This document shows, piece by piece, positions 49,956 through 59,639 of a stretch of DNA of 64,000 nt; within the stretch, counting starts at the first letter, position 1, and each line of letters opens with the position of its first letter. The position numbers were made by a program, and so were the translations under genes. The notes beneath the pieces were generated by a model, which saw only the letters and a program-made list of their open reading frames with translations, did no database searches and was not told where the DNA came from. Source of the DNA: Aquatica leii (Eukaryota; Arthropoda; Insecta; Coleoptera; Lampyridae). The stretch is taken from contig CM069439.1 in NCBI GenBank assembly GCA_035610365.1, positions 19,109,533 to 19,173,532 of the forward strand. Reading direction: 5' to 3'.

Positions 49956-50058
49956 AATGTGCACGATGTACACATTAACATCACGTTTTTAATATAAATG
50001 TATTAATTGTAACGTAATTATTTTGAAAAAAAAATTACTTGACTCAGTGTGAGCGAGC

Positions 50059-50088
50059 CTGATGAAGTGTTCATCCAGAACACGAAAC
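50059..50088 (+). ncRNA. hammerhead-like core
   Basis: CTGATGA, then a perfect GTGTTC/GAACAC hairpin with a 5-nt loop (ATCCA), then GAAAC. This matches the hammerhead core with helix II. It follows the RT fragment by about 100 bp. Flanking stems were not verified. The same phrase could be a retroelement 3' structural motif. Confidence 0.4.
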
Positions 50089-50181
50089 GTCGCAAATTAC
50101 TGAAGTAGTTGCTTTCATCCAACTTCCTAAAAGAAGGGATCATTAATTTGATCGAATTTTTAAAAGTTGTAAAATACAGGA

Positions 50182-51251
50182 TGTCAGAAAAAAAGAAGAA
50201 AATTGCCTGGATACCAAAATTTGCTGAATAAAAGAAAAAAAGAAGAACTGGAAAACCATGTCAAAATTACGCATGTTTTTTCAAAGCTCGAGTCTACTTT
50301 GCCAAATATTAATAACAACAATAATACAGCTGAATCCCAATATTCTAAACCTGTACTTAAAACAAGTATCAGCAGCAGACAAGAAACTGATTTTCTAGAA
50401 AGCAATCCATCAACATCTTCAAGTTCCGCTGATAATGAGATATCAACACCTTCAAAAATTACCAAGACGGAAAATATGACTCAACTTTCGAAAGTTGATG
50501 TAGTGCAACTATAGCTAAAGGAATTACGTCCTAATAATCTTTGCTAATAATATTTAAGAATTAGAAGAACGTGACCCTGCTCATTATCAAAACAAAAAGA
50601 ATATTTACCCGAGAGATAGTTCGGAGTCGGGGCGTAAGTTTTCCAATAGTTACTTCTTTAGAATTTTACCGAACAAAGAAAAAATTGAGAGTTTTTGTTT
50701 GTTGTATTCCGAAACAAAAAATTCACTTTACTGCTTCTGTTGCAAAATTTTTAATGACAGCGATTTGAAATCTGCTCGCCTTAGTGATGAATCTGGTTAC
50801 AATGACTGGCAGCATTTAAGTGAACATTTAAACATTCATGAAAAGAGCAAGTTACATATCGATAATGTTCTAAAATTGCTAGATCTTTCTAACCGTTTTA
50901 ATAAAAATGAAATAATTGATTCTGAAATTCAAAATGTAATAAACAGAGAAACTAAATACTGGCAAGCTGTTATAGAAAGAATTTTCTACGCGATTCAGTT
51001 TTTAGGTCAGTAAAATTTAGCTTTTCGTGGAAGTAGTAATAAGTTGTTTGAAAAAAACAATGGTAACTTTTTAAAATGCATAGAAATGATTTCCAAATTC
51101 AACCCGATTATGTCAGAACATACAAAACGATCTCAAATAAAAATTCACAAAAACTATCTCGTGGATAAAATACAATTACTTCAATCAACTTGATCGGTGA
51201 AAATATCAAATGCAAAATTTTAGAACTAACTAAAAAGGCAAAATATTATTC
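50182..51251 (+). pseudogene. hAT transposase N-terminal part (copy 2)
   Basis: Same protein as hAT copy 1: a Ser-rich N-terminus ([20 protein letters not shown]), then the zinc-finger region [13 protein letters not shown] and [16 protein letters not shown], with several frame changes. The first Met of copy 1 (MSEKKKK) is present but followed by a frameshift. The coding sequence is cut at 51251 by the Ginger2-like insert, resumes at 53456 for about 80 bp, and then ends. Confidence 0.82.
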
Positions 51252-53455
51252 TGTTACGGGTAAAGTTAAATTAACGGTTAAAACTAGGTTTACCCGGGTA
51301 ATCCTAGTTAATACCAGGAAATACGGGTAAAGTCCGAAATATAACTGATATCGTACATGTTTTCTAGCTTTACCAGGGTAAACCGCGTTCTATCTGCTTT
51401 CGCTTGGTTAAAGTTGGGTACTTATACCAAAAATAAATGTTTGAAAAATATTTTTAATTTGAAAAACACATTTTACAAATAAGAACACTAAAACTGTATA
51501 CTAAAATCTATTTGTTTAAACAAGACAAGCTGCTGTGACATTTTGAGTTACAAAGATTTCCAATAGCTTTACATTTACATTTATTGGTCATGAATTTAGT
51601 TTTACAGTTGCATCGTTTATAACCTTGACCTCCTAAAAGTAATTGTTTGTTTGCAAGTTTCCGTAAACTCTTCTTTTCCAGTGATACACTTTCCAGATCC
51701 ACAAGTTTCTCACTACACACAGAAAATTGGTTCCTGGAAAACATTTCCTCAATAGTTCCACTCTTGTTTGCTAGTTTATAAAAATCGTCGTCGGTTATCT
51801 CAATAACTGTCATCAGAATGTTTCTAAAATCGCCCCTCCCTCGATCAACGTCTGGAATTTTCACTGTCACTGTATCTCCAACGGAACATGGAGGGAACTT
51901 TGAATTAGATAATGCTTTCATCTTCTTTGCTTGATTTTCTAAATTTATTTTTGCGTCTAGTCTGTTTGACTGTATATTTTTTTGGCACGTGCAAAGTTCA
52001 CACCGTATATTCGCTGTTGTACATGGCTTATCACAATCTGCACATTTGGTCTGATTTTCTGAAGTTTCTATATTATTATTATTGGCGTTTTCTCTATAAT
52101 TATTGTCGACATTTTTCATACTGCCACTTTCGGTAGTATCTTCTTGCGGTTTGTCACCTTCAGCAATTTCTTCTTGCGGGTTGTCTGTTTCTGGGTTACA
52201 CTCCATAGACTGGTCTTCGTGTTGTTCTTGTTAGAGCTGTTCTCCTACACCAAATTCCCTGACGACTTTCTCAAGCTCTTCTTCGGTTCGTAGATTTTCA
52301 ATAATTTGTTTTAGAAAAGCAGATGTGGATAGACCGACTTTAATATCATGACCAAACATGGCGGAATAAGGAGATTCTTTTTATTCCATCATAGTATACC
52401 CTATTTTTTATTAACTGAACAAATCTCAGACCCTCTGACCATCGCCTGCAGTTTTCATCGTCCATCCACGTCATGAGCATATTTTGTATATCTTGGTTTG
52501 CTCTTTCCACGCTGCCTTGTGACTGACTGTGACGCGGTCTGCCATGCACTATTTTGAGGCCACTCCACATTGTACATAACTACTCAATGACACGGTTAGC
52601 GAACTCCCGGCCGTTGTCCGATTGTAGTATAGATGGGGCGCCAAAAATACAAAATATCTCTATCAGGCTCTTAGCAACTTCCTCGGCCCTTTTCGATTTT
52701 AGTGCACGTATCTAAACAAACTTAGTTAGGTGGTCCTAATACACCATAATAAATTTGTATTCTCCATCTGAATGGGATTGCATGTCAATTAAATCCACTT
52801 GACAACGGCTGTTCATCTCCGAAATACCATTGGTTTAACCACAAGTCCTTTTCTGACAGATTTTAATTTCTTTTGACACCCTTCACATAAGCGCAGATAA
52901 AATTTAATAATATCTTGAGTTATATTCTTGTACTTTTTCTTACATTCACTTTCCATACGATGTTTACCACCATGTCCAATAGCCAAATGGGCAACATGCA
53001 AAATGTCAAACATTTCATCGTTTGTAACATAATATTTTATGCTAGATTTACCTGATGATACACGAGCAATAAGCTTTTCAACGCTTCTAACAGAACATAT
53101 GGCAAACCTTTTCAAACGTCGATATTGTAGAGTGGTTTTGGTTTTAGCATCTTTTGCCAACTTGACTGATTCTAACATTTCTTCAACTTCATCAAAACGC
53201 TGTTTTAAACGCGCGCGTCCACTATCTTCGGCTGCCATTCTCGAACTGAACGTTGCACGTGGTGAAAAGCTGACGCAATAATTCCTACACCCAACTTTAA
53301 CCAAGCGAAAGCTGATAGAACGCGGTTTACCCGGGTAAAGCTAGAAACATGTACGATATTAGTTATATTTCGGACTTTACCCATATTTCCTGGTATTAAC
53401 TAGGTTTACCCGGGTAAACCTAGTTTTAACCGTTAATCTAACTTTACCCGTAACA
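51252..53455 (-). mobile_element. Ginger2-like DNA transposon with complete termini
   Basis: The ends TGTTACGGGTAAAGTTA are inverted repeats extending about 170 bp (51252-51421 and 53287-53455), with internal TTTACCCGGGTAA palindromes. ATTC flanks both ends (51248-51251, 53456-53459), a 4-bp duplication as known for Ginger elements. Comparison with hAT copy 1 confirms the empty site. Genes lie on the minus strand. The internal coding sequence is damaged, but the ends look intact, so it could be moved by an active relative. Confidence 0.92.
51508..53304 (-). pseudogene. Ginger2-type transposase (integrase-like), broken
   Basis: The minus strand encodes, in order: an N-terminal part (53304-52813) with an HHCC zinc-binding motif (HVAHLAIGHGGKHR, then CEGCQKK). 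An integrase core follows in shifting frames, with Asp in QVDLIDMQS, Asp in LQSDNGREF and Glu in GSVERANQDI. The C-terminal frame (52206-51508) has VGDTVTVKIPDVDRGRGDFR and a Cys-rich end (CNCKTKF, CKCKAIGNLCNSKCH). This architecture is that of Ginger2 transposases, DNA transposons whose core resembles gypsy integrases and KRBA2-like proteins. At least three frameshifts or stops interrupt it. Confidence 0.85.
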
Positions 53456-53539
53456 ATTCTATATTATTGGACTACACTCCTGATTCTAGTCACCAAGAAC
53501 AAATTTCAGTTTGTAAAAGATTTGTTAATTTAAAGTTAT

Positions 53540-54670
53540 TTTTTAATTCAGTCAAAACTTTTATTGTAAAACCTCGTACTAGTGCCATATTTTTTCCCGG
53601 TAAGAATTTAGCTCTAAAAACTGTTTAAAAAGTATATAAATATTTTGCGACTATTCTCTATGTTTTTTTGTGTATTAAAGATATTATTAATGAATTGCAC
53701 TTACCCAATGTCACATGACGCAAAAGTACTTTCCGTCGGCAAATTTTACATGTTGAAGATAATTTCTATAGTTTTCTTTTAACTAAAAAATAGTAACAAC
53801 AGAACCTTTTGCTATTTATGTATATAAAACTACAGTTTATTTATAGCGAGTTTATATAAGCTGATGTATGAACTCAAACTCAAATAATGTATACAATGCA
53901 AATTTTTTAAAAAATTTATCGTTCGAAACTGTTATACAAAACTTGTCAAAAGCAAAAACCATGTTTTAGAAGAACCGACTAGCACCAAGCAGCAATGACT
54001 CAAAACTTGGATCAGAAAATGTAGAAAAGTACTTGATCGAGACAGAGTGTTTCTCTGAAATATTTTTTTTGCTAATTTAGGATCAAAGTTTTTTTAAAAA
54101 TTTGTAACTTGTGGGTAAAAAATAATAATTCCAACAAATAAAATCAATCGTTAAACTAGAAACAATTTGTAAAACCAGTAATAAAATGTAGACGTTTTGA
54201 GACAAAAGAAACTTTCTGTATTTGGTGATACGACAAGGGTTTTACTTGGCACGTATAGATAAGAAAGTTAAACGCCTTGTACAAGGAATTGTATTATGTT
54301 TTTCAAAACAGATGTTAACTAATGTAAGAATAATAATTTTATTTTGTTTTACAAGGTTAGGCGCATATAGCTCAAATAATAAGTGATGAAAAAGAAAATG
54401 GTTGATACTATAAAGCTACTACGACACTCTATCATGTATTGAGGTCAATAACGTATTTAACTAATGTTGTAGATATATAGAAGCATAGTATCGTAAGTTC
54501 TATTCTTCTGAGCAACGAAAATGATATAAAAAAACCTATCAAACATAATTTCTTGTTTTATTAAAAACAAAATTTCTGTACTACAATATTTTGAAGAAGA
54601 GATGAAATATTATAAGTCGACTATAAATCAAACTAGAATATTTTGCAAAAGTTAATCTACAAAAAAACTA
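53540..54670. other. AT-rich sequence between hAT copy 2 and the rDNA fragment
   Basis: No supported coding sequence, RNA gene or repeat terminus. Confidence 0.3.
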
Positions 54671-54926
54671 TGGAAAAGAAAGAGCGTCTGGCGACGGCAA
54701 AGAACGGTCGGCTTAAGAAGGTTATCGAGCCTTTCGACTCTCGAAACTCCTAGCGGTATCGCTGCATCCTTTGTCTAGATAGGATGCGGCCTTAGAGGCG
54801 TTCAGGCCTAATCGCGCGGATGGTAGCTTCGCAGCAACGCCCGCTCGGGCGAGTGCTTAATCAAATGTCCGATCCTGCGGTCATACAACGTCATCAGTAG
54901 AGTAAAACTAACCTGTCTCACGACGG
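54671..54926 (-). rRNA. 28S rRNA 3'-region fragment (pseudogene)
   Basis: Minus-strand text matches the 3' part of insect 28S rRNA: CCGTCGTGAGACAGGTTAGT at the right, then GAAGCTACCATCC and TGAACGCCTCTAAGG. About 50-100 nt normally found between these blocks, including the sarcin-ricin loop GTACGAGAGGAAC, are missing. It is therefore not a functional rRNA. The left border near 54671 is approximate. Confidence 0.8.
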
Positions 54927-57900
54927 AACTAAGAATAAACAACATAAATTAAGATTATAACAAAAAGAAAATGTCGAAACCCAAATAAGGAAAACTGGCT
55001 AATGGAAGTAGCGCCAGGAACCTTTAAAACAATAATGAAAGTAGGAGTAATAAACATAGACTTGGTCAAAATACATATACAAGAACACATTAACGTACTA
55101 AGGTGTTATAAGTGTTGTGGCTATGGCCACGCACAAAAAAATTGTACGAACCAACAACGCTGCCTCAGATGCGAAAAAAACCACACAGTCAAAGAATGCA
55201 CGGAAATAGAACTAGAGTGCGTAAACTGCAAAATACAAACCATTGCAGAAAGAAAACACGCAGTAACAATATACTTGAGGAAGGGCAAAGCGGCCACACT
55301 AAATGTGATAAGAATTGTCGAAGAACAGGACATCGACATACTATGTATTCAAGAACCGTACCAGAAAAATATCAACTGAGGAAAAGGATATACAGTACTT
55401 AAAACGGCGGAATTAAAAAACAGTCAAAGTAAGTACCTCTCAATAATAAATCTCTATAGAGAATGTAAAAAGGAATACGACCTCCTAGAAAAAGTATTAA
55501 AAGCAGGAGGACCGATCATCGTAACGGAGGACTTGAGCGCAAAACACTCAGCGTGGAAAGGTAAAACGTATAACAAAAGAGGAACGAAACTAATACACTT
55601 ATAACGGATACCTTGGGAACGAAAATAAATAAGGCTCCACTTTCCAATTCGCAAACGGAGAATCCCATATAGACCTGACAATCACTTTCGGCACAATCCC
55701 TACGAACTGGGAAATAATGAAAGATGAGACACTTAGTGACCACAAACTGAACAAATATAACATAGAAGGTGACGACTATGACAAGCAAATAAGTAAAAAG
55801 TTTATACACACAAAAGCAAAGTGGGATGTTTTTAAAAAACACATGGCAAACTTTGTAAAAAGAGTAAACAAACAGAACTAACAGCGCAAAAGAACGCAGG
55901 GAGTACTGTACTGCATTTAGCTCTAAGGATCCCTGGCATATTCCTTATAAAATAATATCTATCAGGACAAACAAACAATCCCAAATGAACACAACACAAG
56001 ATAAAGACGGAAAATGGACCACATCAGACGTGGAAACGAATTTAGTGTTGCTTGAAAAAAATTTTCCACACGACAACGAAGACGATCTACAACAAAAAGA
56101 AATAAGAATCAGATCCAAAAAACTGCCAATAAAAATCAAAGAACCTCTCTTCACCGAAAAAGAGGCGAGAGACATTTGTAAATATGTAAATAATAAAAAA
56201 ACACCCGGACTCGATAACCTCACATGGCCAATCATAAAGAAAGCCGCCTATGTAGACGCGGAATGGTGGACAAACTATTTTAACAAGTGCCTGGACCTGG
56301 GATAATATCCAGAAATATTCAAAATGGCAAAGACACAAGGCACAAACCGCCTTGGACACTTCCTGGAAAACAGCCCCTTGCTAGACAACGGCAATACGGC
56401 TTCAGAAAAGCAAGAACCACAACAATGGCTATTAAAAAGGCACTGGAAGTAGTTGATAACAATAAAAAACAAGGGAAACACATCCTAGAGGTGACATTAG
56501 ATCTCCAAAACGCATTCAACACGGCATGGTATCGAAAAGTCAAAGTGGCACAACAACAAAGAACATAAATAGAGGTTGCTCACAAGGCTCTGGTTAACAA
56601 TAATGGAGAGCTGGTTCAAAAAGATGAGAGAAACGGCTAAAGGTACAAGTATTTGCTGACGATCAACTGTTAATAGTTAGCGACAGCTCAGCAAAAAACA
56701 TTGAATATCATTGGAAGGAAATCTGGCAGGAGAATGTACAAATTGGGCGCAAACGCATAAACTCACTTATGCCAAGGAAAAAACTGAAATGCTTTTCTTT
56801 CCAGCTAGGCAGTACATTACACCACCGGCAATAAAAATAAAAAAACTACTTACAAAATTGTCCGACCCAATAAAATATCTTGCCATTACCATCGACATTC
56901 AGAGACACTTTATAGAACACTTACGAAAAGTAAGAACAAAGCTAGAACAACTGGCAAACAAGCTGTTTGCAATAGCAGGAAAAAAATGGGGTTGGAAGAC
57001 AGAAATACTACGCCAAGTGTACGAGCAGGCCATAAAACCAGTGATAATGTACGGATATGAAATATGGGAGAAAAAGATAACGAGTAAAACAAATTCTTGA
57101 TTCAACAACCAGACCAATATTATTAAGAATTACAAAAGCCTACAGAACAACACGCATAAGAGCTTTAGAGGTAATAGCCAGAACAAGCCCGATATGGGCG
57201 GAAATAACGGCAACGTGCGAAATACAGAAAATGGAACGGGAAACACCAGCAGCGGCTAAACTGCATATTCGTCCGGCATTAAGTGCGACCCTTTTTAAAA
57301 AAAATGCGGAAACGAAAAAAAACAATTTAGTTATCTACACAGACGGGTCAAAAAACGAAGAAAGAGCAACATCAGTCGCAATAATAGAAAAAGAAAACCA
57401 AGAATTGGTAGAAAATTAGAAATAGTAGTAGCACGCAGCCCAAAATAGCTCCTATCCATCTAGCGCTAGAATGGATAAACTTACATGCAGCCCCAGAATG
57501 CACAGTTACCATTAAAACTGACAACAAGACGACAATAACGCAAATAAGACAAATAAAGCCAAAAACAAAAATGATAGCACGCATTCAAAAAATAGCACAA
57601 GCAATACATACGAAGAACAGGAAAATGGCAATTGAATACGTAAAAGGGAACGACGGAACAGCAAGATGAAAAAGCGCACAGCCGAGCAACTAGTTACACG
57701 AGGAACAAGTAGTTAAATGTAGAACTATCTAAACAAGTGGCCTAACAAAAAATCATCGACAAGACAATAGAAATATCGCAAAAGGTATAGACGTCTACAA
57801 ACACCACGATGAACAAGATTTGGTAGGTCAAATCAGCGGGGAAAGGGTTACACGCTTATAGAATCATCAACCATCTGCAATGATTGGCCAAACCGGACTC

Positions 57901-58128
57901 GTAGAACAATTCTAGTAGAAAAACCCAGAATTCCGAAATTTTAAAGTCGAAAAATACGAAGCAAAGTTAAACAAAAGAATTTAAACAACTTCGGCTTCTC
58001 CGCTCATTTTTGGAAGGCGGAGGCGGTGGGTTTTCTGTGATTGTGGTACCGCTAGATAGAGGGTTAAAGCAAGTCTAATACTGAAAGGTGGGAAGGCTGA
58101 AGAAAACAAGTTTTCTTAAATTAAATCA
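54927..58128 (+). mobile_element. LINE inserted antisense into the 28S rRNA fragment
   Basis: The 14-bp sequence CTGTCT(C/T)ACGACGG stands on both sides (54913-54926 and 58129-58142) as a target duplication with one difference. The interior encodes zinc knuckles, endonuclease, reverse transcriptase and RNase H in plus orientation, while the 28S is on the minus strand. The length, 3.2 kb, is short for a full element, and gag and endonuclease appear joined by an internal deletion. The site lies well 3' of the canonical R2 and R1 sites in 28S, both of which are visible uninterrupted at 58.5-58.6 kb. Confidence 0.85.
55002..57700 (+). pseudogene. gag zinc knuckle, endonuclease, RT and RNase H of the 28S-inserted LINE
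   Basis: The 55002-55379 frame has zinc knuckles (CYKCCGYGHAQKNC, CLRCEKNHTVKEC, CVNCK) and runs straight into an endonuclease start (EEQDIDILCIQEPYQ). Further pieces are GPIIVTEDLSAKHSAWKGKT (about 55510), ARDICKYVNNKKTPGLDNLT (about 56170), QYGFRKARTTTMAIKKALEV (about 56400), TLDLQNAFNTAWY and VFADDQLLIV (56649-56680, catalytic). The C-terminal thumb gives RPILLRITKAYRTTRIRALE. RNase H starts at VIYTDGSKNEERATSVAII (about 57330) and continues past 57650. RNase H is typical of I, LOA and related clades; the thumb also recalls R1. Frameshifts and stops are numerous. Confidence 0.8.
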
Positions 58129-58481
58129 CTGTCTTACGACGGTCTAAGCCCAGCTCACGTTCCTTATTCTTAGGTGAACAAACTAACACTTGGCGAATTC
58201 TGCTTTGCAATGATAGAAAGAGCCGACATTGAAAGATCAAAAAGCGACGTCGCTATGAACGCTTGGCCGCCACAAATCAGTTATCCCTGTGGTAGCTTTT
58301 CTAACATCTCTTGCCTAAAACTCTTAAAAGCGAATCGAACGATAACAACGATCACTACGACATGATCGCACATGACGACGCCGAAACGACGCCGTGTCGC
58401 CAAGCGCAAGTCAAAGCCGCGTCCTGAACACGACGACTTCATCTGCGCGATCGGCTACTAATTGCGCGGTATGCGCTAATT

Positions 58482-58513
<32 letters not shown>

Positions 58514-58539
58514 GTAGATAGTAGGTAGGGACAAATTGA

Positions 58540-58579
<40 letters not shown>

Positions 58580-58910
58580 GCAACGCATTTGGCTATCTTA
58601 AGAGAGTCACAGTTACGACCGCACCAGGAGGTATGGTTTCGCGCGTCCGGAGTATCGTGCAATCTATCGCATTACTAAAGCAAATCCTGGTTTCGCATCC
58701 CGAGTTCCCGTTACGCAGTAGGCAGTTGAACTAGAACCTTCTTTATCCGTATGTATTACGACCCAGTCTCTTAGTAGAAAATCGGCAGTTCAGCGTACAA
58801 CTGGAGAACCCAGCACAGATACTATCCAGAGTGCACTACGAGGAGGTGACTAACATTACACTCTCGTTTACCCGCACTAGGGAGAGGAGGGAGTCTAGAA
58901 CCTAGTTCAT
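58129..58910 (-). rRNA. 28S rRNA fragment, rearranged (pseudogene)
   Basis: The minus strand contains GAACGTGAGCTGGG, GCGGCCAAGCGTTCATAGCG and CTACCACAGGGATAACTG. After an unrelated ~210-bp stretch it has GAACGGGCTTGG, ACTATCTACCGAAACCACAG and TTAGTGACGCGCATGAATGG, and then CTTAAGATAGCCAAATGC. All are strongly conserved 28S blocks in the right order, yet several hundred bases that should lie between the first and second groups are replaced. Beyond about 58610 the match weakens. It is a diverged, deleted copy outside the rDNA array. The R2 target (TTAAGGTAGCC in intact 28S) reads TTAAGATAGCC and is unoccupied. Confidence 0.82.
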
Positions 58911-59635
58911 GGTGAAGCATATTTTTTAATCATGAGTTATGTCTTATTGTGCTTAAAAAGATATTACTATGTGTCAGTTGCATTTTTCTTGATGGAAGCC
59001 TGGAGAGGTCTAGGGAGTAAACCCCCCCCTAGGGTTTGTTTTTAAGTTATTGATTTCTTTACAAAAACTTTCAATCTATGTTTTTTTAGTTAGATTTTCG
59101 ATTATTTCTTACTACGATGTGATATCTTACTGATGATTTTTTTTGGATTTTACAAAGAAAAACAAACAATTAGATATACAATTTAAATTTGAAACCTGCT
59201 TGTTTTAAGAAAAATGTAATCAAGAAAACAAGTGTCGTTCCACGACTTGGTGGATCTGATTTTTGTCTAATAAGATAATGATAGTGCGGCATCACAACTA
59301 TGATATCTTGGTACGTGTAGTTATGACAAAAGTGATCTTTTATTGCAGCTATGGCTTTATCTTTGTGGCAATGATATTTGAATAGACATTTTCTAGAGTA
59401 AAGTATTTGTAGACATTTTAGTGCGCAGAAGGTGCGTTTGAGTTCGGGTTTCAAAAGCGTACGGTCGGTAAGGTAATTAGATACTTCTGTATCTTATTTT
59501 CATAAAAAAAGATTCATGGACAATCCGTATTTATTAAACTAGACACCATTTTTCTTAATTAAACTTATAAATTATTTGGTAGCAAATTAAAAATTTGCAC
59601 ATCTTTACAAAGGAACTATACCTTTTTTTTGGAGG
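58911..59635. other. sequence between the rDNA fragment and the R1-like LINE
   Basis: A 94-codon minus-strand frame (59170-59454) has Cys/His residues (CHNYTYQDI region) but no recognised family. Not called as a gene. Confidence 0.3.
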
Positions 59636-59639
59636 AGGG

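Larger units (their letters stand above)
49193..53535 (+). mobile_element. hAT transposon copy 2, interrupted by a LINE fragment and a Ginger2-like element
   Basis: It shares with copy 1 the CAGNCNCGCGCCGTACA start, about 200 bp of leader, and the transposase from the ATG region on. Copy 2 carries a reverse-transcriptase fragment in the leader (49548-about 50140) and a Ginger2-like element at 51252-53455. Homology to copy 1 stops near 53535 (AGATTTGTTAATTTAAAG), so the 3' two-thirds are deleted. The matching of the two copies, millions of years apart or not, allows exact definition of the inserts. Confidence 0.78.

Noticed and set aside
58174-58365. 63-codon plus-strand frame
   Set aside because: It is the antisense of conserved 28S rRNA blocks, not a protein gene.
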